Positions 26,337 to 34,497 of a DNA stretch of 64,000 nucleotides are shown in pieces (positions within the stretch are counted from its first letter, which is position 1; each line of letters opens with the position of its first letter). The stretch is from the NCBI GenBank assembly GCA_902767135.1, contig CACXGE010000124.1, forward strand, positions 18,086-82,085, written 5' to 3'. Origin of the DNA: an uncultured Lachnospiraceae bacterium. GTDB lineage: Bacteria; Bacillota; Clostridia; Lachnospirales; Lachnospiraceae. The position numbers and the translations under genes were made by a program. The notes below the pieces were generated by a model. It saw only the letters and a list, made by a program, of their open reading frames with translations, had not been told where the DNA came from and searched no databases.

Positions 26337-27503
26337 TTACTGTTCTCCTTCCACAGATGCCTCAGCACCCTCTGAACTCTCTGTCTTTTTCGGTGCAGAT
26401 ACCCCGGTATCATTTACAATTTTATCGTTAATAATCTGCAATGTACTTGATACCGTATAATCATCTTTATCACCGAACAAGTATTCATGCAACTGTTCTA
26501 CGTTCTGTGCAAGACCCACAGGAATAACACAGTCTCCCTTAGAACCTAAGATATCATTCTTCTTATCAAATGGGAATCCGCAGGTATCCACAATCTTATA
26601 ACTATTAATATCTTTTGCCAAATCAAGTAATTCAGAAAGTTCGATGTTGGTTGCACACTTAGGAAATGCTTCTTCAATAATCTTTGAAAGTGTTGCAGGA
26701 GACATTGACATAGCTTTTTCAATAATTAAGTTGATTACAAGTCTCTGGCGTTCTGTACGTTTGAAATCATCTCCGGCGGTATATCGGATTCTACAATAGG
26801 AAACAGCCTGAATACCGTTTAATAAGTGTTCTCCTGCTCCTGAGATGTTTTCTACCTTACCATTGGTAACCTTTGATGTTTCTATCTGATAATTATTTAA
26901 GTGGGTAATTTCCTCCGAGGTCAAATCGATGGTTATACCACCGATTGCATCGATGACACTTACCAGCGCCGAGAAATCTACCGTAGCAAAACTGGTGATG
27001 TCTAAATCGAGGTTCGTATTTAACATCTTGATTGCCTGTTCCGGTCCTCCACAGCTATATGCGTTATTCGCTTTATTATATGTGTCATTACCAATATTTA
27101 AATATGTATCTCTGTATACGGAGACAAGCTTTACTTCTTTTGTCTCTTTGTTAATGCTACACACAATAATACAGTCACTTAAGGTTCCTTTTCCAAGTAC
27201 ACCGGTTCGTGAATCCACACCAAAAAGTGCAATGTTCCAGAACCCATCCACCTTATTCTCTTCCTGAACATTCAGATTTTCCTTCTTTACATCGGCTGAA
27301 ATCAAGTTACTTCCTGCTCCTTGATTTCCTCCCTTTTTATCCATAACTGCAATGATGACTGCCGCCAAAAGTGCAACTACAATCACAGCCGCCTCTACTG
27401 CAATCAAAATGATTCTATTCCTTTTTTTAGCTGTTTTTGTGGTCTTCTTTTGTGTCCCTTTCCCCGCTTTTTTGGGGGCTGTTGCTTTTTTGTTATCTGC
27501 CAT
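26337..27503 (-). CDS. LytR-CpsA-Psr (LCP) family glycopolymer ligase
   Basis: A basic N terminus and one transmembrane helix (about 29-53) place the rest outside the cell. The LCP domain (about 90-255) shows ALFGVDSR, LVSVYRDTYL, and FKRTERQRLVI, which hold the Asp and Arg residues that bind the pyrophosphate of the lipid-linked polymer. LCP enzymes move undecaprenyl-linked wall polysaccharides or teichoic acids onto peptidoglycan. The 388 residues are normal, with a Glu/Ser-rich tail. AAGGAAG precedes the ATG. Position directly after the initiating sugar transferase fits attachment of the polymer made here. Confidence 0.93.
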   Translation of the reverse strand: MADNKKATAPKKAGKGTQKKTTKTAKKRNRIILIAVEAAVIVVALLAAVIIAVMDKKGGNQGAGSNLISADVKKENLNVQEENKVDGFWNIALFGVDSRTGVLGKGTLSDCIIVCSINKETKEVKLVSVYRDTYLNIGNDTYNKANNAYSCGGPEQAIKMLNTNLDLDITSFATVDFSALVSVIDAIGGITIDLTSEEITHLNNYQIETSKVTNGKVENISGAGEHLLNGIQAVSYCRIRYTAGDDFKRTERQRLVINLIIEKAMSMSPATLSKIIEEAFPKCATNIELSELLDLAKDINSYKIVDTCGFPFDKKNDILGSKGDCVIPVGLAQNVEQLHEYLFGDKDDYTVSSTLQIINDKIVNDTGVSAPKKTESSEGAEASVEGEQ

Positions 27504-27541
27504 GTGATTTTCTTCCTTTCTGAAATATATTTCTTCTTCCT

Positions 27542-28945
27542 TTAATATGCATTTTTATTGACAAAGCCCGTAAAGATAGTTAAAAACAAAATCTTTATAT
27601 CAAAGGCCAAGGTCCAGTTTTCAATGTAATATAAATCGTATTCAATTCTTTTTTTAATGGAGGTATCCCCACGAAGTCCATTAATCTGTGCCCACCCTGT
27701 AATTCCAGGTCTCACTTGGTGTTTGACCATATACCTTGGAATCTCTTCCTGGAATTTTTCAACAAAGAAAGGGCGTTCCGGTCTTGGTCCCACCAAAGAC
27801 ATATCTCCTAGGAGAACATTAAATAGCTGGGGTAATTCATCAACACTGGTACTTCTAATAATTTTTCCTATGGGTGTTACTCTCGGATCGTTTTTCACTG
27901 TCCAACATCCCTGTTCTTCCTTTGGAGTCTGAACTTCCATAGAACGAAACTTATACATCTTGAACTTACGATTGTGCAATCCCACTCTTTCCTGACTATA
28001 AAGAACAGGTCCTTTTGATGTCAGCTTTACCAATACTGCTGTAAGCAGCATAATCGGTGAAAAAATTACAATTGCAAAAAGAGCTCCCACAATATCCACC
28101 GCTCTCTTTACAAAACTATTAAAGAAATTTGTTAAAGGAACATTTCGAATATTGATAACCGGAAGACCCAACAAATCCTCCGTATAAGGTCTTGTGGGTA
28201 TAATATTGTAATAATCCGGAATAAATTTGGTGTGTACTCCTGATTTTTCACACATATTAACAATATGCTCCAAATTAGAATACTTATCCAGACTTAATGT
28301 AATTGCGATTTCATCCAGTTTATTTTGCGGAAGGATAATGGGAAGATTTTCCACTGCTCCTATCACCTTTACCCCTTTATATATGGTACCTCGTTCCACG
28401 TCATCATCCAAAATTCCACGAATGGTATAACCCCACTGCGGATTTGCTTTTATTCTGTCAATATATTGTTCTGCTGCATGGCTGTATCCAACCAGCAACA
28501 CATGCTTCATATTAAATCCATTTTCCCGTACACTGCGCAGAACGTATCGAACCGAATTGCGGAAAAACACATCTGCCACAATATTGATCACGTAAAAAAT
28601 AAACATCATACTACGTGAAAAATTAGGTTCGTTGACAATATACAAACCAACAATAAAGATTAACAATCCAACTGTGTTTGCCTTAATAATGTTACTGCAT
28701 TCAATCCTTCTTGCCTGAATACGTTTCGATGCATAAAGGTTAAATAGGGAATATAACATCATATACAACGGAACAATAATAATTAACGCCGAAGCATAGG
28801 TTCGAAAGGATAAGGTTCCACCTACGTTAACAAACCAGTCGGTTTTAAACTTTATATAATATGCAGCTATATACGAGATTACAATGATTGCTGCATCCAA
28901 AATAACATGCAGCCGATTAAAGTATTTTTGATTATCTTTTATCAA
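27542..28945 (-). CDS. Polyprenyl glycosylphosphotransferase (initiating sugar transferase)
   Basis: The N-terminal half has four hydrophobic helices and a nucleotide-binding-like segment (VLLVGYSHAAEQYIDRI). A fifth helix leads to the C-terminal catalytic domain of the WcaJ/CpsE type, with QERVGL, YKFRSM, DELPQLFNVL, MSLVGPRPERP and PGITGWAQINGLRGDT. It transfers a hexose-1-phosphate to undecaprenyl phosphate, the first step of the polymer. I chose TTG 28945 because AAAGGTGA lies 4-5 bases upstream; TTG 28966 in the same frame lacks a ribosome site. It is the first gene of the operon with the LCP, GT2 and glmS genes. Confidence 0.92.
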   Translation of the reverse strand: MIKDNQKYFNRLHVILDAAIIVISYIAAYYIKFKTDWFVNVGGTLSFRTYASALIIIVPLYMMLYSLFNLYASKRIQARRIECSNIIKANTVGLLIFIVGLYIVNEPNFSRSMMFIFYVINIVADVFFRNSVRYVLRSVRENGFNMKHVLLVGYSHAAEQYIDRIKANPQWGYTIRGILDDDVERGTIYKGVKVIGAVENLPIILPQNKLDEIAITLSLDKYSNLEHIVNMCEKSGVHTKFIPDYYNIIPTRPYTEDLLGLPVINIRNVPLTNFFNSFVKRAVDIVGALFAIVIFSPIMLLTAVLVKLTSKGPVLYSQERVGLHNRKFKMYKFRSMEVQTPKEEQGCWTVKNDPRVTPIGKIIRSTSVDELPQLFNVLLGDMSLVGPRPERPFFVEKFQEEIPRYMVKHQVRPGITGWAQINGLRGDTSIKKRIEYDLYYIENWTLAFDIKILFLTIFTGFVNKNAY

Positions 28946-28977
28946 TTTATCACCTTTTTTCTGCAATCATAAAGTTT

Positions 28978-29006
28978 ATATTACAATAATTAGCATAAAC
29001 TTGCAA
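28978..29006 (-). promoter_or_regulatory. Predicted promoter of sugar transferase-LCP-GT2-glmS
   Basis: Minus strand: TTGCAA, 17 bases, TAATAT, about 33 bases before the TTG start. Confidence 0.6.
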
Positions 29007-29049
29007 CAAAAAACTTTCTTAAGATTCGTATCACTTTCTCTGGTACAGT

Positions 29050-30006
29050 TTATTTCAGTCGTTTTCCCATATTGCTCCACAATTCTAACTGAAATCTGAC
29101 ATAATTTTTCCAATGTTTTTTCAGAAATCTAACCTTTTTATCCTTTAGAGGCATGGTCAGCCCTTTACACAGTCCTTTCAAATACTCTTTTCCAAATCCA
29201 AGGTGTATGAAAAAAACGAATTTCACCGCAAATCCCGCCATGAGAAACGGAAGATTTAATATCTTCATTACCAGCGGGAAATTTTTTCTTATAATATATA
29301 TACTGTTTCTGGAAGAGTTCTTTATCTTAAACTCATTATATCGGCTGCCACTAGCACCGCTTCCTACATGATACACTCTTGCCTTCGGCTCGTAAAGATT
29401 CTTATACCCATGCAATTTACTGCGAATTCCCACATCCACGTCTTCCAGATAAGCAAAATGTGCTTCGTCGAAATATCCAATTTGTTCAAATACTGATTTT
29501 CGATAAATTGCCGCACCCGCGCAAGCGGCAGTGATTTCATAGGATTCTTCGTAATCGTCTATGGATTTATCTTTTCCATTGGCAAAGGCCCAGCCTAAGC
29601 TACAGTAAAAATCCCCGGCATCATCAATCATAGTTCTGCAATTATCCTGTATCATCATGGACGAAACAGAAAAGATGTGACTGTCCTTTCGAATGGTCTC
29701 GTATAGACCTTTGATAAATCCTTTACAAACCTTGGTATCATTATTCAGCAGAATCACATAGGGAGTGACTGCTGCTTTGATGCCTACGTTTACAGCCTTA
29801 CAAAAGCCAGTGTTCTTTCCCAGGGGAATTACCCTTACATCTTTGTATTTCCTCTCTATCAATTCCCGGCTTCCATCTTTCGAACCATTATCCACCAGAA
29901 TCATATCAAATTTCATCTGAGTTTGTTCTTTGTATAATGCCTGAAAACAATCTTCCACAAATTTTATCCCATTATAATTAGGTACAACTACTGTTATCTC
30001 ATTCAT
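29050..30006 (-). CDS. Family 2 glycosyltransferase (WbbL-like)
   Basis: The start MNEITVVVPNYNG and LVDNGSKDGS give the nucleotide-binding site, and VILLNNDTKV carries the metal-binding DxD-like motif. A FAYLEDVDVGIRSKLHGY segment is typical of the WbbL subgroup that adds rhamnose or related sugars. A hydrophobic stretch near residue 250-275 may bind the membrane. AGGAG lies 6 bases before the ATG, and the gene overlaps the upstream GT2 gene by 4 bases. It is the last gene of the long polysaccharide unit before a new promoter. Confidence 0.9.
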   Translation of the reverse strand: MNEITVVVPNYNGIKFVEDCFQALYKEQTQMKFDMILVDNGSKDGSRELIERKYKDVRVIPLGKNTGFCKAVNVGIKAAVTPYVILLNNDTKVCKGFIKGLYETIRKDSHIFSVSSMMIQDNCRTMIDDAGDFYCSLGWAFANGKDKSIDDYEESYEITAACAGAAIYRKSVFEQIGYFDEAHFAYLEDVDVGIRSKLHGYKNLYEPKARVYHVGSGASGSRYNEFKIKNSSRNSIYIIRKNFPLVMKILNLPFLMAGFAVKFVFFIHLGFGKEYLKGLCKGLTMPLKDKKVRFLKKHWKNYVRFQLELWSNMGKRLK

Positions 30007-31574
30007 TGTCTACTCCTCAATCGGTACTCTCCTCTGATTTCATCGCAATTTTCGTTGTAATATGGATCTTTTTTATATTGACCCATGTCTAAATTTATGC
30101 TTTCCATACCTTGTTTTTTCCCAAGGTACACCGTTTGTACCAACGGTGTATACATATTAGTATATCCAGCTTCCTTCAGTCTGAAACACAAATCCACAAC
30201 AGATTCTCTCGCCGAAATATCTTCCCTAAAATATCCTGCTCTCTCTAACACCTGATGCTCCACAGCAAAACACATACTCACCGCCATCACACTTCGATTC
30301 AGACACAAACGGTGAAAATATCCTGTCTTACGTTTTGCATATCTGCTAAAATAGGAGACACATCCATCCCTTGTCGTTATAAGCCCTGCCTCTAAAACCT
30401 TACCTTGAAAGAGATTTTTACACCCCACCACTCCACAACCATGTATTCTGGCAAAACCGGATAAAACATCTTGATAGTCTTCTGTGAGAACCTTCATATC
30501 CTTAGGTCTAAAAATCAACACCTGAGACTTTGTCTTTTGCGCCAGCTCACTTAAGGTACGTCCGGTATCTTTTAAGTCATATTCCAACACCTTTACATTT
30601 TCTTTGGATAGTCCTCTTACCTGCCACTGAAAAAATCCATAATTCTTAGTATTCTCCACTATTGCACTCATCCCACACCTTTCAAAATGTGCCTGGACAC
30701 TTTTCTTGGCTGCCTGGTATGCATACAATTTGCTTTCCGGTGATGCGGCAGTAGAATTGCTGTGAGTTCTCCAGTGATATAATACTTTGGGTATATGTCT
30801 GATTTCCATTGTGTTTTCCACACATCTCAAAATGAAATCATAATCCTGAGCACCGTCAAATTCCTTCCGAAATCCACCAATCCGCCCTACAATGGTTTTC
30901 CTTACTGCAAAGAAATGGCAGATGTAATTGTTGGTCCGAAGCAGATTGATATCAAAATCCGGTTTAAAATTTGGTCCAAAGTACCGATTGGTCTCGCTTT
31001 CCAATTTATCTTCATCTGTATAGATAATGTCTGTCTTAGGCTCATCCATCAACACCTTCATCATCTCATACAAGGCATCCGGCTCTAAGATATCATCATG
31101 GTCAAACAGACAGATAAAATCTCCCTTTGCCATTTCAAGTGCCTCATTGGTGTTTTCTGAAATCCCTTTGTTTTCTTTCAATTTTTTATATTTTATTCTG
31201 GAATCCACATCCATATACTCTTTTATTACTTCAAAGGGCTCCTGTAATGTACTACCGTCAGCAATACAAAGTTCCCAATTCCCATAACTTTGTCTTTGGC
31301 AGCTTTCTATCATTTCCCTTAGAAATTCCTTTGGTGTATTATATACCGGCACCAGAATGCTAAACAAAATTTTTTCTTCAAACACCTGATTGTTCTGTCG
31401 CTCCAATTCTGTCTCGCTGCACTTAGATGCCACCATTATCTTATGATAATCTTTCTCCAGATAATCACGATAAAGACGTTCTTCCATTTTCAAAATAAGA
31501 TTTCCCACACTGTGCTGTGGATTCTGTAAATATCGAATCCCACGAATAAAATAATTGCTATTTCGTTTCTTCAT
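30003..31574 (-). CDS. Tandem glycosyltransferase with one GT2 domain and a reduced second module
   Basis: The first module (about 68-320) is a complete GT2: FSILVPVYNTP, LCIADGS, CLFDHDD, then TDEDKLE and FDGAQDYDFILR. The second (about 340-500) matches the C-terminal part of a second GT2 domain (VEHQVLERAGYF...VVDLCFRLKEAGYTNMYTPL) but lacks a VIPNxN start and a DxD motif. The protein at 34498 has the same layout with two full domains, so the second module here has probably lost catalysis and may bind acceptor. The start follows AGGTGA. Confidence 0.87.
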   Translation of the reverse strand: MKKRNSNYFIRGIRYLQNPQHSVGNLILKMEERLYRDYLEKDYHKIMVASKCSETELERQNNQVFEEKILFSILVPVYNTPKEFLREMIESCQRQSYGNWELCIADGSTLQEPFEVIKEYMDVDSRIKYKKLKENKGISENTNEALEMAKGDFICLFDHDDILEPDALYEMMKVLMDEPKTDIIYTDEDKLESETNRYFGPNFKPDFDINLLRTNNYICHFFAVRKTIVGRIGGFRKEFDGAQDYDFILRCVENTMEIRHIPKVLYHWRTHSNSTAASPESKLYAYQAAKKSVQAHFERCGMSAIVENTKNYGFFQWQVRGLSKENVKVLEYDLKDTGRTLSELAQKTKSQVLIFRPKDMKVLTEDYQDVLSGFARIHGCGVVGCKNLFQGKVLEAGLITTRDGCVSYFSRYAKRKTGYFHRLCLNRSVMAVSMCFAVEHQVLERAGYFREDISARESVVDLCFRLKEAGYTNMYTPLVQTVYLGKKQGMESINLDMGQYKKDPYYNENCDEIRGEYRLRSRQ

Positions 31575-31586
31575 ATCCGTCCCACT

Positions 31587-33182
31587 TCACCTTTTTCTCA
31601 TATTACCCAAAAACCACATAAATCCCCAGATCAATACTACAGTGCCAATCAAATATATACTATAATAGTACATAAACAGCAAAGAAGGTGCTGTGACAAA
31701 AATCAAAGGTACCTTGCCTAATATTCCCAACAGTACCAGCAGATAGGCCCACTGCTTCTTTACCAGCAAAAATACCGCCGTTACCATCAAAACCACAAGG
31801 GCGGGCAGCATACTGTACACTCCGTAAAACACACTAAGCTTCTGAGTGTTATCCTCTGGGGTTCCCAATTCCAACAAAGTAAGTACCTTTTTTCTCAATG
31901 TGGCATTGAGAGCCCCGGCACCTTTGTATTTTTCACAAAATTCAATATAATTTGCATTGTCCTGACTTTCATAAAGTTCTGTGGTATTCATCAAAATTCC
32001 ATAAGAATGGGTAAATGTATGGACTCTCTCTTTGAAGAATACCTGTGGGTAAGTCAAAATCAATTTATAATACGCCTGTTTAAATTCCGAGTATTCCTCC
32101 TTTGTATAACCGGATTTTATCAGGGCAGGTTCACTCCAGAAAATACTGATTCCACTTTTTCCTTCGGCATACCCCTGTAACATAATCTGGGTATCAAGTA
32201 CCTTATCAATGGTATCTATCGCTTTCAAATCTGCGGCGTCACGATTCTTATCAGCCTCTGTAAGCAACGGTGCCATAGGAAGAACAATGGAGGTTATCTC
32301 GTACTGATCCCCTGACACCATTTTATTTCCAAGGTTCTGGGGTAGAAACACCAATATACCTGCAAGACAGATTACTGCCACATACCCAATCTCCTTCTTC
32401 TTTTGTGTACTGTTTTTAAAGAATACAAAAAGATACACAAGTGGTATCCAAATAAGATAATAAATTCCCTCCGTTCTCCACACTGCACAAAGTGCTGTCA
32501 AAACCACCACTGCAATTTTTTCATATATTCCAAATCTTCTCTTTTCATAAATAGCTGACACAAATATCACGGCCAGTGTCATTTCCAGAAAAACATACAC
32601 TGACATTCTCATTGGATACATATTGGAATCCAAAACAGGAAACGCAAAAAAAGGCAGTAGTAGCCAGAACTTATGCTTGAATCTCAGAATTTTATCCATT
32701 CTTTCGCATACATACGCCACACAGATAGAATTCACCAGACACTGGACTACTACAACTCCTGCCGGTGTTGGCAAAAGCATAAGGGAAAAGAAATAAAAAC
32801 AGGAGGTCAGATATCCCTGCCAGAACAAGGGGGTTAAGGTGGTTGCATCCCTTAAAATACCAAACTCATCCATTCTCCATGCTCCTGGATAAACACAGAA
32901 AAGCAGAGCTAACATACAGCAAAAGTAAATCACACCAAATTCAAATCCCACCTTAATGCGTTCTTTTTGTTTTATGTTTTCCACCAAAGCTGCAAGCATC
33001 TGATAAAGAAAGCACAACAATACCAAAAAAACTGCTTTCATCCCCATACTATACAGACTTAATATACTATCCTTCCCCGTTGAAAAATTTGTCAAAGAAT
33101 AGGAGAATATTATTTTATCCGTAAAAAAGCTTATTATCCAGTGAATAAAAGCTACCACAAGCCATTTCTTTTTTATTTTCAT
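31587..33182 (-). CDS. Polytopic membrane protein, possible GT-C glycosyltransferase
   Basis: About ten hydrophobic helices are spread over 531 residues. The first outer loop holds PGAWRMDEFGI, an acidic Asp-Glu pair placed as in GT-C enzymes that use lipid-phosphate sugars. A C-terminal loop between helices contains a soluble segment (about 270-430). It lies with a GtrB-like GT2 (33193) and GtrA (34034), so I infer the third member of a side-chain glycosylation set. The exact family is not recognised and a polymerase or ligase role is also possible. GAGGAT precedes the ATG. Confidence 0.75.
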   Translation of the reverse strand: MKIKKKWLVVAFIHWIISFFTDKIIFSYSLTNFSTGKDSILSLYSMGMKAVFLVLLCFLYQMLAALVENIKQKERIKVGFEFGVIYFCCMLALLFCVYPGAWRMDEFGILRDATTLTPLFWQGYLTSCFYFFSLMLLPTPAGVVVVQCLVNSICVAYVCERMDKILRFKHKFWLLLPFFAFPVLDSNMYPMRMSVYVFLEMTLAVIFVSAIYEKRRFGIYEKIAVVVLTALCAVWRTEGIYYLIWIPLVYLFVFFKNSTQKKKEIGYVAVICLAGILVFLPQNLGNKMVSGDQYEITSIVLPMAPLLTEADKNRDAADLKAIDTIDKVLDTQIMLQGYAEGKSGISIFWSEPALIKSGYTKEEYSEFKQAYYKLILTYPQVFFKERVHTFTHSYGILMNTTELYESQDNANYIEFCEKYKGAGALNATLRKKVLTLLELGTPEDNTQKLSVFYGVYSMLPALVVLMVTAVFLLVKKQWAYLLVLLGILGKVPLIFVTAPSLLFMYYYSIYLIGTVVLIWGFMWFLGNMRKR

Positions 33183-33192
33183 AAAACAATCC

Positions 33193-33990
33193 TCATTTTT
33201 TATTTTCTATAATTACAGTAGAAGAATATTCCTCTACTCTTTTCTCCCTGCATTCACTGTTGATAAATTCCTTTCGGTTACAACCATAAGAAAATAGCAT
33301 TTTAAGCACCGTAACTGCCTGATTCATCATTTTTACATTGGATACCTGGTCATCCTCTCTCCAAATAATGGGAAAGAACCGGATATTGTGTTGATAATAA
33401 TCTGCCGCCATAATCATACAATAGTTAAACATTAAATTATCCGGGAATTTCTTATAAAATTCTGATTCCAACATCTTCGTACTGTACATATTAAGTCCGG
33501 AGCCTAAATCTAAAACCCTCTGTCTGGTAACAATAGAAAAGAGAATATTGTACACTACATTTCCAAAACTTCTGAACTTAGAATATCCCTCTAATTTAGA
33601 TCCATTCATAAAACGAGCACCTAAACAGCAGTCATATTGTTTGTAGACTCCCTTTTTTAAAATTGGAAGAAGGTTATGAATATCTCCCTGGTCATCACCA
33701 TGCAGTACAATCACATAGTCAAAGCCATTGCGTTTTGCATATGCAAAGGCACTTTTATGAGAACCTCCAAGACCATAATTTTCATTGTTGCGTAACAGTG
33801 TAATTGGAAGTTCTTCATGTTCCTTTATGAAATCAGCCACTACTTGTTCTGTGTTGTCTGTACTGATGTTGTTGATAACAACTACCTTCGAAATGTATTT
33901 CATTACCTTTTTATCTAACTGACCTAAAACTCTTACAATCTGCTTTTCGCAGTTATAAGCCGGAATAAACAATAAAATTTTCTCTTCCAT
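33193..33990 (-). CDS. Family 2 glycosyltransferase, dolichyl-phosphate-mannose-synthase-like
   Basis: The protein starts MEEKILLFIPAYNCEKQI and has NISTDNTEQV, then YVIVLHGDDQGD as the DxD region. It resembles polyprenyl-phosphate hexose synthases (GtrB/DPM1 type) that load a sugar on undecaprenyl phosphate. Unlike the protein at 58482 it lacks C-terminal helices, and its 265 residues are soluble or peripheral. Neighbours GtrA and the polytopic protein suggest a shared role in modifying the polymer outside the cell. AGGAGTG precedes the ATG. Confidence 0.88.
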   Translation of the reverse strand: MEEKILLFIPAYNCEKQIVRVLGQLDKKVMKYISKVVVINNISTDNTEQVVADFIKEHEELPITLLRNNENYGLGGSHKSAFAYAKRNGFDYVIVLHGDDQGDIHNLLPILKKGVYKQYDCCLGARFMNGSKLEGYSKFRSFGNVVYNILFSIVTRQRVLDLGSGLNMYSTKMLESEFYKKFPDNLMFNYCMIMAADYYQHNIRFFPIIWREDDQVSNVKMMNQAVTVLKMLFSYGCNRKEFINSECREKRVEEYSSTVIIENKK

Positions 33991-34033
33991 ACTTTTTCAC
34001 TCCTCTTTCCTGTTTTGCACCTGTACCAAATCA

Positions 34034-34459
34034 TTACTTCTTCTCTAAAAATATTTTTCTTGATATAAAATTATACACCATAACAATGCCTGTTGCCAGA
34101 ATCTTCCCCACCATCTTTAGTAAATCATAGGATAACTTTTCTGAAACTGCCGGTACATTTTCGTGGACAAATTCCACAAAAAACCACACCAGTGCTTCGT
34201 TTAAACCTAATCCTATCAGGCTTAAAATTACAAAAATTACAAACTCTGCCTTTCTGTCCATGTCCTCCTTGCGTTCAAACACAAATTTCATACTCATAAT
34301 ATAATTGAATATTACTGATATGGTAAAACCAAAAAAGTTGGCTACCAGTACCGGCACATGAAACAGCAGACATAAAGCACAATAAATTCCATAGTCAATG
34401 GCAAAAGATAGCACCCCTACCACGCCAAATTTCATAATCTGTTCAAATAATTTTTTCAT
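34034..34459 (-). CDS. GtrA family membrane protein
   Basis: Four hydrophobic helices are visible in 141 residues with the family pattern FGVVGVLSFAIDYGIY, FTISVIFNYIMSMKFVF and IVMVYNFISRKIFL. GtrA proteins are thought to flip undecaprenyl-phosphate-linked sugars across the membrane. It lies 43 bases before the GtrB-like GT2 gene. GAGGAAG precedes the ATG. Confidence 0.92.
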   Translation of the reverse strand: MKKLFEQIMKFGVVGVLSFAIDYGIYCALCLLFHVPVLVANFFGFTISVIFNYIMSMKFVFERKEDMDRKAEFVIFVILSLIGLGLNEALVWFFVEFVHENVPAVSEKLSYDLLKMVGKILATGIVMVYNFISRKIFLEKK

Positions 34460-34497
34460 TTCTTCCTCTTCTTTGTTGTATGATCTGACCCTACGGT

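Noticed and set aside
29007..29049. Terminator after the GT2 gene at 29050
   Set aside because: There is a T run on the minus strand but no convincing stem before it.
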